A DNA stretch of 64,000 bases, taken from Sphaerisporangium rhizosphaerae. Lineage in GTDB: Bacteria > Actinomycetota > Actinomycetes > Streptosporangiales > Streptosporangiaceae. Of this stretch, positions 25,851-33,977 are shown piece by piece; position 1 is the first letter of the stretch; each line of letters begins with the position of its first letter. The position numbers were made by a program, and so were the translations under genes. The stretch covers positions 375,382-439,381 of the forward strand of contig NZ_JBHTCG010000004.1 in assembly GCF_042665155.1 (NCBI RefSeq), in the 5' to 3' direction. A model generated the notes under the pieces. The model ran no database searches. It had not been told where the DNA came from and saw nothing but the letters and a program-made list of their open reading frames with translations.

Positions 25851-25867
25851 ACTATTAGGGAGCAGCC

Positions 25868-26626
25868 ATGGATCTCGGGCTCAACGGTCGCGTCGTGCTG
25901 GTCACCGGGGCGTCCGGCGCCATCGGCGCCGCGATCGCCGCGACGTTCGCGCAGGAGGGCGCTCTGGTCGCCGCGGGCTGGCACGGCAACGAGGAGAACG
26001 CGCGCGCCGTGGTCGAGTCGATCACCCAGGCGGGCGGGAAGGCGATCGCGGTGCGCATCGACCAGCGCGACCGTGACTCCGCCCGGGCGGTGACCGACCA
26101 GGTCGAACGCGAACTCGGCGACATCGCGGTCCTGGTGGCGAACGCCGTCGCCTGGCCGCCGATGGCGCCCGACACCTGGGACATCCTCAGCGAGGGCCTG
26201 GTCGCGAACGTGACCGGGACGATGGCCCTGGTCGACGCCGTCCTTCCCCGCATGCGGGACACCGGGTGGGGACGGCTGGTGCTGATCTCCTCCGACGTGG
26301 TCGAGCAGCCGATGCCGGCGGCCGTGACCTATCCCGCGGTCAAGGGGGCGATCGAAACGGCTGCGAAGGTGCTCGCCGCCCGCGAGGCACGGCACGGCGT
26401 CCTCACCAACGTCGTCCGGCCCGGCTTCACCCTGACCGACCGGGCGCTGAACTGGCCCGGCATGGGACGGCAGGCCGTCGACGCCGAGGGGGCGAAAACA
26501 CCGACGGGACGCATCTGCACCCCCGAAGACGTCGCCAGCGCCGTCGCCTACCTGGGCTCAGCCGCCAACGGCCACATCAACGGCGAAACCCTCTCCATAG
26601 CCGGCGGCCGACAACTGACCCGCTGA
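25868..26626 (+). CDS. SDR-family oxidoreductase
   Basis: A 252-residue classical short-chain dehydrogenase: VVLVTGASGAIGAAIAATFA for cofactor binding, a VLVANAVAWPP segment in place of the usual NNAG, Ser in LISSDVV and TYPAVKGAIE, where Tyr and Lys are spaced as YxxxK. The C-terminus (GHINGETLSIAGGR) is canonical. It should oxidise or reduce a small alcohol/ketone with NAD(P)H. Divergence from the MarR gene and the shared operator suggest induction by its substrate or a toxic analogue. Confidence 0.9.
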   Translation: MDLGLNGRVVLVTGASGAIGAAIAATFAQEGALVAAGWHGNEENARAVVESITQAGGKAIAVRIDQRDRDSARAVTDQVERELGDIAVLVANAVAWPPMAPDTWDILSEGLVANVTGTMALVDAVLPRMRDTGWGRLVLISSDVVEQPMPAAVTYPAVKGAIETAAKVLAAREARHGVLTNVVRPGFTLTDRALNWPGMGRQAVDAEGAKTPTGRICTPEDVASAVAYLGSAANGHINGETLSIAGGRQLTR

Positions 26627-26688
26627 CCCACTCACCCCGCACCTCGAGCAGTAGTCAATACCTGTGGATCGGTTTGAGTGTCGCCGAG

Positions 26689-27090
26689 TCAGTGAAGTTG
26701 TCCGGTCTGGTGTAGGTGATCGAAGATGATCTGGTCGACCGGGGACACGCGGTCGCGGTCGGCGTAGCTCAGCCAGGTGATTTCTTCGATCTCGCTGCTG
26801 GGCGTCGGTACTCCGTGATGGTCGGCGGTGTAGCAGGTCATCTGGACGGTGATGCCCTCGGCGTGGCCGTGTGCTTGGGCGTGGTAGGTGCCCACGTGGG
26901 TGGCGGTGGCGGGGATGATGGTGATGGAGAGTTCCTCGTCGATCTCGCGAATGAGGGTTTCGAGGTCGGTTTCGCCGGGTTCGCGTTTGCCGCCGGGGAT
27001 GTAGTAGGCGTTCTTGCCTCGTGACCGGGTGCTGAGGATCTTGCCGTTGTCCAGGTGGATCCAGGCGATCTTGTCGATGGTGTTGTTCAC
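26689..27090 (-). CDS. Nudix hydrolase
   Basis: A GTG at 27090 with GGAG 6 nt upstream gives 133 residues. The Nudix box is GGKREPGETDLETLIREIDEELS (residues about 29-51, given here in pieces: GGKREPGETD, then LIREIDEEL), with the metal-binding Glu residues present. It would hydrolyse a nucleoside diphosphate derivative; its closest relatives are small general Nudix/MutT-like proteins. Codon use is slightly less G+C-biased than neighbours. It is followed upstream by IS remnant sequence, so it may be part of a transferred patch. Confidence 0.85.
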   Translation of the reverse strand: MNNTIDKIAWIHLDNGKILSTRSRGKNAYYIPGGKREPGETDLETLIREIDEELSITIIPATATHVGTYHAQAHGHAEGITVQMTCYTADHHGVPTPSSEIEEITWLSYADRDRVSPVDQIIFDHLHQTGQLH

Positions 27091-27124
27091 CGTGTGCTCC
27101 TGTGGTCGGGGGCAGAGGGGTGGG

Positions 27125-27345
27125 TCAGGCGGCCAGGTCGTCGGGGCGTTCGAGGGGTTTCCCATTGGTGAAGACCGCTCCGGCACGAGCGAGGACGTCC
27201 AGGCGGGGTGCGTTGACCGCGCGCCGGCGGGCTTGGGCGGATTCGATCAGCTTGAGGGCCATGGCCGGCCCGGCAGCGCGGGAACCCGGTTGGTGACCTT
27301 GGTCCGATCCCGGACCGTGGCGAACGTCGATTCGACAGCCCACCA
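27125..27345 (-). pseudogene. IS256-family transposase C-terminal remnant, frameshifted
   Basis: Two minus-strand frames together give the conserved end of IS256-type transposases: WWAVESTFATVRDRTKVTN in one frame, then PGSRAAGPAMALKLIESAQA and RRRAVNAPRLDVLARAGAVF in another, ending at a stop at 27125. The frame changes near 27270. The catalytic part is absent and no terminal inverted repeats are visible, so this is dead debris. Confidence 0.75.
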
Positions 27346-27638
27346 CGCGCGGCCCCCCACCCCCAACACCTCCACCGGCCGCAACTCCGCCACCCCCGAC
27401 GCCTTCACCCCGCACAGCTCCGCACCCAACACCCCACCCAGCGCAGCTCCCACCCCGGTATGTGCTGGATGTAATCGGCACCGGGTCGGCGAGTCGCAGT
27501 ACGGCGATGCCGGCGCCGACTACGGCGCCCGACCCGGTGAAGGTTCCTGGACAGCACACCCGCCATCCCCTGGCGCCCTCGGCACCCCGGCCGACCGGGC
27601 GGGTGCCGGCGCCACAGTGACCGTGTTTGAATCGCGCC

Positions 27639-28001
27639 ATGGACCTCGATCGCGCGCAGGCGTTCGCCGACGCCTGGGTGGCCGACTGGAACTCCCACGA
27701 CCTCGACCGCATCATGACGCGCTACGCCGACGACGTGGTGTTCCGCTCCCCCTTGGCGGCCCGGCTCGTCGAGGGTTCACAGGGCGTCATCCGCGGCAGC
27801 GCGGCGCTGCGGGCGTACTGGGCGGAGGGCCTGCGGCACAACCCCGGGCTGCGCTTCGACCTGCTCGGGGTCTACGCCGGCGTCGACTGCGTCGTCATCA
27901 ACTTCCGCCACCAGGACGGGCGACGGTCCTGCGAAGTCCTCGTCCTGGACGGCGACCTCGTCGTCTCAGGATGGGGCACACACGCCCCGCCCCCGACCTG
28001 A
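27639..28001 (+). CDS. SnoaL-like / NTF2-fold protein
   Basis: ATG 27639 gives 120 residues: FADAWVADWNSHDLDRIMTRYADDVVFRSP is the typical NTF2/SnoaL cone entrance, followed by GSAALRAYWAEGLRHNPGL and a final beta-sheet ending in GDLVVSGWGTH. These small proteins bind or isomerise small molecules, or act as polyketide cyclase-like enzymes; nothing here identifies a substrate. The gene stands alone between IS debris and a gene fragment and may be leaderless. Confidence 0.8.
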   Translation: MDLDRAQAFADAWVADWNSHDLDRIMTRYADDVVFRSPLAARLVEGSQGVIRGSAALRAYWAEGLRHNPGLRFDLLGVYAGVDCVVINFRHQDGRRSCEVLVLDGDLVVSGWGTHAPPPT

Positions 28002-28128
28002 GCACCCCGCCACACGGACTTCGGACCGCGGCCTTCCCCCGACACCGACACCGACACCGACACCGACATGACCGTGACCATCCAGTTCGGCCTCCCGGGA
28101 TCCGTACCGGCACCGTCCCCGGCCGGGC

Positions 28129-28284
28129 ATGGCGGCGACGGACGTGTCCCTGGCCGCTCTGCGCGTGTCCGACCCGCGCAGCTGGAAGAGCGCCGACTGG
28201 CTCAGCGACCTGCTCCCCCACCTCGCTTACGGTGCCGTGGCCGCGGCCACCCTGCACCACCTGGACCGCGACCGGCGCACCTGA
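28129..28284 (+). pseudogene. C-terminal fragment of a membrane protein gene
   Basis: The 51-codon frame encodes RVSDPRSWKSADWLSDLLPH followed by LAYGAVAAATLHHLDRD, which resembles the conserved end of actinobacterial small membrane proteins of unknown function. No matching upstream part is present, so I treat it as a remnant. A short functional gene cannot be excluded. Confidence 0.4.
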
Positions 28285-28529
28285 GACCGATCACCGATCA
28301 CCATTAGAGGCGCGACCCGCCCGGCTCCCGTGCCGCCGAACGCTCACCACCACCGGCCGCGCCGGACTGCCCCCGCTCCCCGTGACACCGGGCCCGCACC
28401 GCCACCGGCCACACGGTCCACCCGGCTCCCCGTGCCGACGGGCCCGCACCGCCACCGGTCGGCTGAGCCCGACCGTCATTGGGAATCCGAAGCAGGCCGC
28501 CACGGTGTCCCGGCGTCGGACAGGACTTC

Positions 28530-28554
28530 TTACGGTGTGCGAACGGCTTAGGAT
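28530..28554 (+). promoter_or_regulatory. Epimerase promoter with related regulon element
   Basis: TTACG (28530-28534)-N6-GAACG (28541-28545) is followed by TAGGAT (28549-28554), a good TAnnnT -10 box 44 bp before the GTG. The 13 bases TTCTTACGGTGTG also occur in the element upstream of the GT2 gene, but in the opposite orientation relative to the gene. Membership in the same regulon is therefore less certain than for the other three copies. Confidence 0.45.
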
Positions 28555-28597
28555 CGCCGACGCCGCAGCAGGCGGGCTTCGGCCTACGCTCGGCCGG

Positions 28598-29584
28598 GTG
28601 AGGGTACTCGTGACCGGTTCGGCCGGGTTCATCGGAAGTCATGTCGTCGAGGCGCTGACGGAGTCCGGGCACGACGTGGCGGGTCTCGACCTGCGGAGCG
28701 GGCAGGACGTGCGCGACGACGCCGTCCTCGACCGCCTGCTCCCCGGGGTGGAGGCGGTGGTCCACCAGGCGGCCAAGGTCGGGCTCGGCGTGGACGTCGC
28801 CGACCTGCCCGACTACACCTCGGTCAACGCCTACGGCACCGCCGTCCTGCTGGCGGCCATGGCCAGACATGACGTGCGCCGCCTGGTGCTGGCCTCCTCG
28901 ATGGTCGTCTACGGAGAGGGCGCCTACGACTGCCCGCGGCACGGGCGGGTACGACCGGGCCCGCGCCTCGCCGGCGACCTGGCCCGAGGGCTGTTCGAAC
29001 CGCGCTGCCCTGGGTGCGACTCGCCGGTCACCTCCGCGACGATCGGCGAGGACGCCCCGCTCGACCCGCGCAACGCCTACGCCACCACCAAGCTCGCCCA
29101 GGAGCACCTGGCAGCCAACTGGGCCCGCGAAACCGGCGGCACGGCGGTCGCCCTGCGCTACCACAACGTGTACGGGCCGCGGATGCCCAGGGACACCCCC
29201 TACTCCGGCGTCGCGGCGATCTTCCGCTCCGCCCTGGAGGCTGGCCGCGCGCCGAAGGTGTTCGAGGACGGCCGGCAACGGCGCGACTTCGTGCACGTCC
29301 GGGACGTCGCCCGGGCGAACCTCGCCGCCCTGGCCGGTGGCACGCCGGGATCGGTGACGGCGTACAACGTCGCCAGCGGCGAGCCCCACACAATCGGCGA
29401 GATGGCCACCGCGCTCGCCGCCGCGCGGGGCGGCCCCGAGCCGGTCGTCACCGGCGACCACCGATTCGGCGACGTCCGCCACATCGTGGCCTCCCCCGAC
29501 CGAGCCACCAAAGAACTCGGTTTCCAAGCAGCCATCGCCTTCCCCGAAGGCATGAAGGAATTCGCCAACGCCCCCCTCGCCTGA
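28598..29584 (+). CDS. NAD-dependent nucleotide-sugar epimerase/dehydratase
   Basis: A GTG at 28598 gives 328 residues. The extended SDR motifs are complete: VTGSAGFIGSHVVEAL, a Ser in LASSMVVYGEG and Tyr/Lys in YATTKLAQEH, then RDFVHVRDVARANLAAL. Close relatives are labelled dTDP-L-rhamnose 4-epimerase. An insertion with four Cys/His-type residues (YDCPRHG and PRCPGCDSPV) between about residues 108 and 145 may bind zinc. It would supply an activated sugar, fitting the dispersed glycosyltransferase genes in the window. Confidence 0.88.
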   Translation: MRVLVTGSAGFIGSHVVEALTESGHDVAGLDLRSGQDVRDDAVLDRLLPGVEAVVHQAAKVGLGVDVADLPDYTSVNAYGTAVLLAAMARHDVRRLVLASSMVVYGEGAYDCPRHGRVRPGPRLAGDLARGLFEPRCPGCDSPVTSATIGEDAPLDPRNAYATTKLAQEHLAANWARETGGTAVALRYHNVYGPRMPRDTPYSGVAAIFRSALEAGRAPKVFEDGRQRRDFVHVRDVARANLAALAGGTPGSVTAYNVASGEPHTIGEMATALAAARGGPEPVVTGDHRFGDVRHIVASPDRATKELGFQAAIAFPEGMKEFANAPLA

Positions 29585-29756
29585 TCAGTCACCACCCCCG
29601 ACCGGGTCATGACGCCGCCCGCCGGGTGACTGCGCGCCGGTCCCGACGAGCGTGCATCCATGTGACCCATGCAGGCAGCTGCGATCTACTGCCGGATCGG
29701 CCAGGACCGTGCGAGAGATCTCCTACCGGAGCCTGCTGAGCCAGGCGGTCGAGTGA

Positions 29757-31601
29757 TCACAGATGCCAGCCGAGCAAGTTCCAGTGCCCGCAGAACCAGA
29801 GGAGGGCGAGCAGTCCCGCCAGCACGACCACCTGGTGGCCGCGGGCCAGGACGCCCGCGCGCCGCCAGGCCCTCACGGTGGCGGCGATCGCGGCGACGGT
29901 GAGTGCGAGGACCAGCAGCGGCAGCACCAGGAGGACCTGGACGTTGGTCGGCACGCCGTACAGGATGCTCGTGTCGCCGGTCAGGACCAGCGTGAACAGC
30001 ACCACGAACACCAGTCCGACCGCGGCGGCGAGCCCGGTCAGGACACGCCCGGCGCGCCAGACACGCGGAACGGGACGCTTCTTGACCCGGCGGACCACAG
30101 CGGCCACCGGCAGGCCGAGCACGGCGGTCAGGGCGGTGACGGCGAACAGCAGGACGATGACGACATTGACCGGCGGGGTATCCCACCAGGGGACGCGTTG
30201 GTAGGCGGGGCCGTCCGTGGCCACGTACGCGACACCGCTCCCGCCGGCCACCAGCGCCAGCCGCTGCGTGCCGCCGTTCTGCTGATACAGCCCGGGTCCC
30301 AGCGGGCTCCACGTCGAGCCCCTGAAGCTGAGCTTCCCGCCCTCCACCCGCAGCGAGGTGGAATCGGTCAGGGCGACCACCTTCTCGATGCTGGACTCGG
30401 CGGACCGGGTGAGCTTGTAGAAGCCTTCAACAGGCATGACGGAAGCACCGCCGTCGGGCACGGCGCGCTTTCCGGGCAGAAAGCGGTCGAAGAAGGCAGG
30501 AATGATCTTGGTAAAGGCGTCGGCTCCGCCCAGACCGTTCGTGGACACGAACAGGCCGAGGTCGGCGTCGGGCACCAGCAGCAACGCGCTCTGGAAGCCC
30601 TCCCAGCCACCGTCGTGCATGATCACGCGATGCCCGTTGAGCGTCTGCTCCTTGAACCCGTGGGCGTACCCGTCGATGCGCGGATCGGCCGCGAACGTCC
30701 GCCGATGCATGAGCCGGGCCGTCGGCCCGTCGAGGATGCGCTGGTCGCCGAAGCGTCCTTCCCGCAGGTGGGCGATCATGAAGTGGGCCATGTCGTTCGC
30801 GGTGGCACTGATCGACCCGTCGGGGGCGAGGTTGTCGAAGACGAACGGCTTGCGCCGATACGCCCCGCCCTCGTAGTCGTAGCTGCGCGCCAGATCAGTG
30901 GCCAAGGGGGCGGGGACGGGCTCGGCGGCCGTGCTGTGCCGCATCGCGAGCGGGCCGAGGATGTGGTCGCGCACGTACTGGTCATAAGGCTGCCCGCTCA
31001 CCCGCGACACGATGTATCCGGCCAGCGCCGCCCCATAGTTCGAGTACGCCGACACCTCGCCGGGCGGGCGCACCCGCGCGGGCATGTTGCCGGCGAGATA
31101 GTTCCCCAAGGGCGGCACGTCGTCCTTGCTCCGCGCCCCCACGCCGATCGTGCGGTCCTCGAACCCGGCCGTGTGGTCCATCAGGTCCTGCAGCGTGATC
31201 GGCCGGGGGTAGGTCGCGGGGATACGGAACGCGGTGAGGTAGCGGTTCACGTCCGCCTTCAGGTCCAGCTTGCCCTGCTCAACCTGCTGCATCACCGCGG
31301 TCCAGGTGAACAGCTTGGTGATCGAGGCGATCCGGACCATTGAGGTGCCCGGGTCGAAGGGCCTGCGGTTCTCGACGTCGGCCAGTCCGTACCCCTTGCT
31401 GAAGAGCATCTTCCCACCGCCCACCACCGAGACGACCGCGCCCGGCACGTGGCCGGCCGTCAGCCCGTCCGTCATCGCGGCGTCGAAGAAATCTGCCAGA
31501 GCACGTTCCTCCGGAATGTCGATGGCTGCCACGGCGGGACGCGGCACGAGGATCACCAGCGCCGCGCACACCGCGACGAGCAGCGAACGGAAGACATACA
31601 C
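29757..31601 (-). CDS. Serine hydrolase (beta-lactamase/CubicO family) with C-terminal membrane helices
   Basis: A GTG at 31601 with AGGAG 7 nt upstream gives 614 residues: a signal peptide (FRSLLVAVCAALVILVPRPA), a beta-lactamase-fold domain with SITK (nucleophile Ser and Lys), YSNYG and HDGG, then about five hydrophobic segments in the last 140 residues. The active domain should face outside and hydrolyse a peptide or ester; these proteins are often D-aminopeptidase or esterase-like. It is divergent from a two-component system, which may control it. Confidence 0.88.
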   Translation of the reverse strand: MYVFRSLLVAVCAALVILVPRPAVAAIDIPEERALADFFDAAMTDGLTAGHVPGAVVSVVGGGKMLFSKGYGLADVENRRPFDPGTSMVRIASITKLFTWTAVMQQVEQGKLDLKADVNRYLTAFRIPATYPRPITLQDLMDHTAGFEDRTIGVGARSKDDVPPLGNYLAGNMPARVRPPGEVSAYSNYGAALAGYIVSRVSGQPYDQYVRDHILGPLAMRHSTAAEPVPAPLATDLARSYDYEGGAYRRKPFVFDNLAPDGSISATANDMAHFMIAHLREGRFGDQRILDGPTARLMHRRTFAADPRIDGYAHGFKEQTLNGHRVIMHDGGWEGFQSALLLVPDADLGLFVSTNGLGGADAFTKIIPAFFDRFLPGKRAVPDGGASVMPVEGFYKLTRSAESSIEKVVALTDSTSLRVEGGKLSFRGSTWSPLGPGLYQQNGGTQRLALVAGGSGVAYVATDGPAYQRVPWWDTPPVNVVIVLLFAVTALTAVLGLPVAAVVRRVKKRPVPRVWRAGRVLTGLAAAVGLVFVVLFTLVLTGDTSILYGVPTNVQVLLVLPLLVLALTVAAIAATVRAWRRAGVLARGHQVVVLAGLLALLWFCGHWNLLGWHL

Positions 31602-31768
31602 GGGACGGCTCCTGACCTTGTCGAGGCCATCCACGATGCGGCCGGCGAGAGTGCGGCCGCATCGCCATCGCGGCCACAGGCGCCTCCGACGAAAGTCGGA
31701 GACCGCCCGGCATCCGGCACCGACCCCGGTCTGAGGTGGCGCGCCGCCGCCCTGGCTACGCTGGACCG

Positions 31769-32920
31769 ATGCTGTCGTACCGCGCGGCGCTGCGGCGGAT
31801 GGCCGCGCTCGGGCCATACGCGATCAGCGCGGCCTCCGTGGCGCTCTGCCTGTTCCTCACCGTCCTGGCGGTCAAGACGCCGTGGGCGCCGCTGCCGCGA
31901 CCCGTCATCGCCGCCGCCGGGCTGGCAGGCACGGGTGCGGTCTGGTTCCGGGGCCGGTGGCCGGTCGCGGTGGCCGTCGTCGGGGCGGGCGCGTACGTGC
32001 TGTCGGGCAATCCGGGGCCGCTGCTGATCAGCCTGTTCTCCGGCGCGGGCACGCGTTTCCTGGCGCTGGCGGCGATCGGCATGGCGGGGTTCCTCGCCCA
32101 GCAGTGGGTGGACGGCGGCCGGTTGGGCACGGACGCGCTGATCTCAGCGGTGACCGCCACCGGGGCCACGCTGGCGGCCGGGGCTTACGTCACCACCCGC
32201 CGCGAGCTGACCCGATCGCTGCGCGAGCGCGCCGAACGCGCCGAGACCGAGCAGCGTCTGCGTGACGAGCAGGCGAGGTCCGCTGAGCGCGGCCGGATCG
32301 CCCGGGAGATGCACGACGTGCTCGCGCACAAGATGACGCTCATCTCGCTGCACGCCGGCGGCCTGGAGGTGAACGCGAGCGCAGGGCCGGAGCGCGTCGA
32401 GCGGGAGGCGGCGCTGATCAGGCTCAGCGCGCGGGAGGCGCTCGAAGAGCTGCGCAAGATCCTTGGCGTGCTGCACGCCGGGCCCGACGATGACGACGAC
32501 GACTTCCCCGACCTGCGGCGGCTGGTGGACTCCTGGGTATCGGCCGGCGGGACCGTCACCCTGCACGGCGATATCGGCACGTGGCCACCGGAAACGGCCA
32601 GGGCCGCGCATCGCCTCGTCCAGGAGGGCCTGACCAATGCGCACAAGCACGCCCACGGGGCCCCGGTCACGGTCACGGCGACCGGGAGCAGGGAAGCCGG
32701 CGTCACGATCGCGGTCGCCAATGGACGATCGCCCCAGCCGAGTCCGGAGACCGGCGCCGGGGTCGGTCTGGTGGGCCTGGCGGAGCGGTTCCGGCTGATC
32801 GGCGGAACGGTGCGCGGCGGGCCGGACGATGCGGGAGGCTGGCGTCTTGAGGGCCGACTGCCGTGGCACGCCGCAGACGCATCCCCAAGGGAATCACATG
32901 ATCAGGACACTGCTGGTTGA
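31769..32920 (+). CDS. NarL-type sensor histidine kinase
   Basis: The 383-residue protein has four to five N-terminal hydrophobic segments, a linker coil (LRERAERAETEQRLRDEQ), the HisKA_3 motif REMHDVLAHKMTLISLHAGG with the phosphorylated His, and an ATPase domain with EGLTNAHKHAHG and GAGVGLVGLAERF. There is little extracellular sequence, so it probably senses a membrane or cell-envelope signal. It overlaps the response regulator by 23 bp and is divergent from the serine hydrolase. Confidence 0.9.
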   Translation: MLSYRAALRRMAALGPYAISAASVALCLFLTVLAVKTPWAPLPRPVIAAAGLAGTGAVWFRGRWPVAVAVVGAGAYVLSGNPGPLLISLFSGAGTRFLALAAIGMAGFLAQQWVDGGRLGTDALISAVTATGATLAAGAYVTTRRELTRSLRERAERAETEQRLRDEQARSAERGRIAREMHDVLAHKMTLISLHAGGLEVNASAGPERVEREAALIRLSAREALEELRKILGVLHAGPDDDDDDFPDLRRLVDSWVSAGGTVTLHGDIGTWPPETARAAHRLVQEGLTNAHKHAHGAPVTVTATGSREAGVTIAVANGRSPQPSPETGAGVGLVGLAERFRLIGGTVRGGPDDAGGWRLEGRLPWHAADASPRESHDQDTAG

Positions 32921-33551
32921 CGACGAGTCGCTGATCCGCGCGGGGCTGCGGTTCATCATCGAGTCCGCACCCGACGTGGAGGTCGTGGGCGAGGCCGAGG
33001 ACGGCAACCAGGCCGTCGACGCGGTCCGCCGCCTGAGGCCCGACGTCGTACTGATGGACGTCAGGATGCCCCGGTACGACGGCCTGGCCGCCACCGGTGC
33101 CATCCGCCGGCTCGCCCGGGCACCCGCGGTGATCATCCTTACCACGTTCGACAGCGACGAGCACATCCTCACCGCCCTGGAGGCGGGAGCCTGCGGGTTC
33201 CTACTCAAGGACACCTCGCCGCACGACCTGATCCGGGCGATCCGTCTCGCGCACGGCGGCGACTCGATGCTGTCCCCGCGGGTCACTCGGCGGCTGATCC
33301 ACCGGCTCACCACCGACCAGCCGATTCGGCGCCGCCGTGACGCGCTCGCCCGGCTGGAGGCCCTGACCGGCCGCGAGCGCGAGGTACTCACCGAGATCGG
33401 GCTCGGCCACTCCAACACCGAGATCGCAACCCGCCTGAACATGAGCGAGGCCACGGTCAAGAGCCACATCTCCCACCTGTTCGACAAGCTCGCCGTCACG
33501 AACCGCGTACAGGTGGCCATCGCCGCCTACCGCGCCGGCCTAGTCGACTGA
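32898..33551 (+). CDS. NarL/LuxR-type response regulator
   Basis: The 217-residue protein has a receiver domain (LLVDDESLIRAGLRFIIES, phospho-acceptor Asp in VLMDVRMPRYDG, Lys in FLLKDTSP) and a C-terminal LuxR helix-turn-helix (LTGREREVLTEIGLGHSNTE, then RLNMSEATVKSHISHLFDKL). ATG 32898 follows AAGGGA and lies inside the kinase gene. It is the cognate regulator of that kinase; targets may include the divergent serine hydrolase. Confidence 0.92.
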   Translation: MIRTLLVDDESLIRAGLRFIIESAPDVEVVGEAEDGNQAVDAVRRLRPDVVLMDVRMPRYDGLAATGAIRRLARAPAVIILTTFDSDEHILTALEAGACGFLLKDTSPHDLIRAIRLAHGGDSMLSPRVTRRLIHRLTTDQPIRRRRDALARLEALTGREREVLTEIGLGHSNTEIATRLNMSEATVKSHISHLFDKLAVTNRVQVAIAAYRAGLVD

Positions 33552-33977
33552 TTCTTGGCCCAGCCCTCGCGACCGGGACTGTACGAACAACAACGCCCCT
33601 GTCCCGTGATCAGTGGTGGCGCTCAGTGATCACCTGCCGGCCTGCGGCGTGCTGAAGAGCCACGACCTGGTCGGTGTGGTGTTCTCGAGGCTGTTCGACC
33701 TGGTCATCAAGGATGTGATGGACGAGAACGACCTCATTCGGGTCATGGCCGCACTCGCAATGAGTGAGACCAACCAGCCAGACCACCTCCGTGCCGCCGA
33801 TGCCGCAGTAGCGAGCCGCCCTGCCGCACCACTGGATACGGCCGCCCTATTGCTATAGAGATCGGCAGGTCTGCCATGAGATGAGCGGCAGAACGGCCAT
33901 CAATCTCTCGGCGAATCTGCCACGAAAGATGCGGCAAATCTGCCACACGTAGAGGTGAGCCCGCCTATCCTGAGCCA
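33552..33977. other. Region before the DUF4143 gene: weak small frame and operator cluster
   Basis: The gap of 426 bp contains an 81-codon open frame (33613-33858) of unremarkable composition with no family I recognise, part of a dispersed repeat at 33787-33813, and an operator cluster at 33863-33946. GTGATCA occurs twice (33606 and 33627 regions) as flanks of a 25-bp segment. The small frame has no clear ribosome site. Confidence 0.5.
33863..33946. promoter_or_regulatory. Three palindromic operators and leaderless promoter of the DUF4143 gene
   Basis: GGCAGGTCTGCC (33864-33875), GGCGAATCTGCC (33910-33921) and GGCAAATCTGCC (33933-33944) are near-perfect 12-bp palindromes of one type, each followed by an A/C-G-A or CAC context. 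The last copy lies 21 bp upstream of a TATCCT -10 box (33966-33971), which is 6 bp from the GTG start. A repressor bound here would block a leaderless promoter. Confidence 0.6.

Larger units (their letters stand above)
28002..28597. other. Intergenic region with gene fragment and imperfect repeats
   Basis: After the SnoaL-like gene come a short CGACAC tandem run (about 28040-28066), a 51-codon gene fragment (28129-28284), imperfect direct repeats around 28321-28480 (unit about 50 bp, with GGGCCCGCACCGCCACCGG shared by two copies) and the epimerase promoter. No intact gene is visible. Confidence 0.6.

Noticed and set aside
33613..33858. 81-codon plus-strand frame as a gene
   Set aside because: No ribosome site, no recognised domain, and its 3' part overlaps a dispersed repeat; kept only as a note in the intergenic entry.
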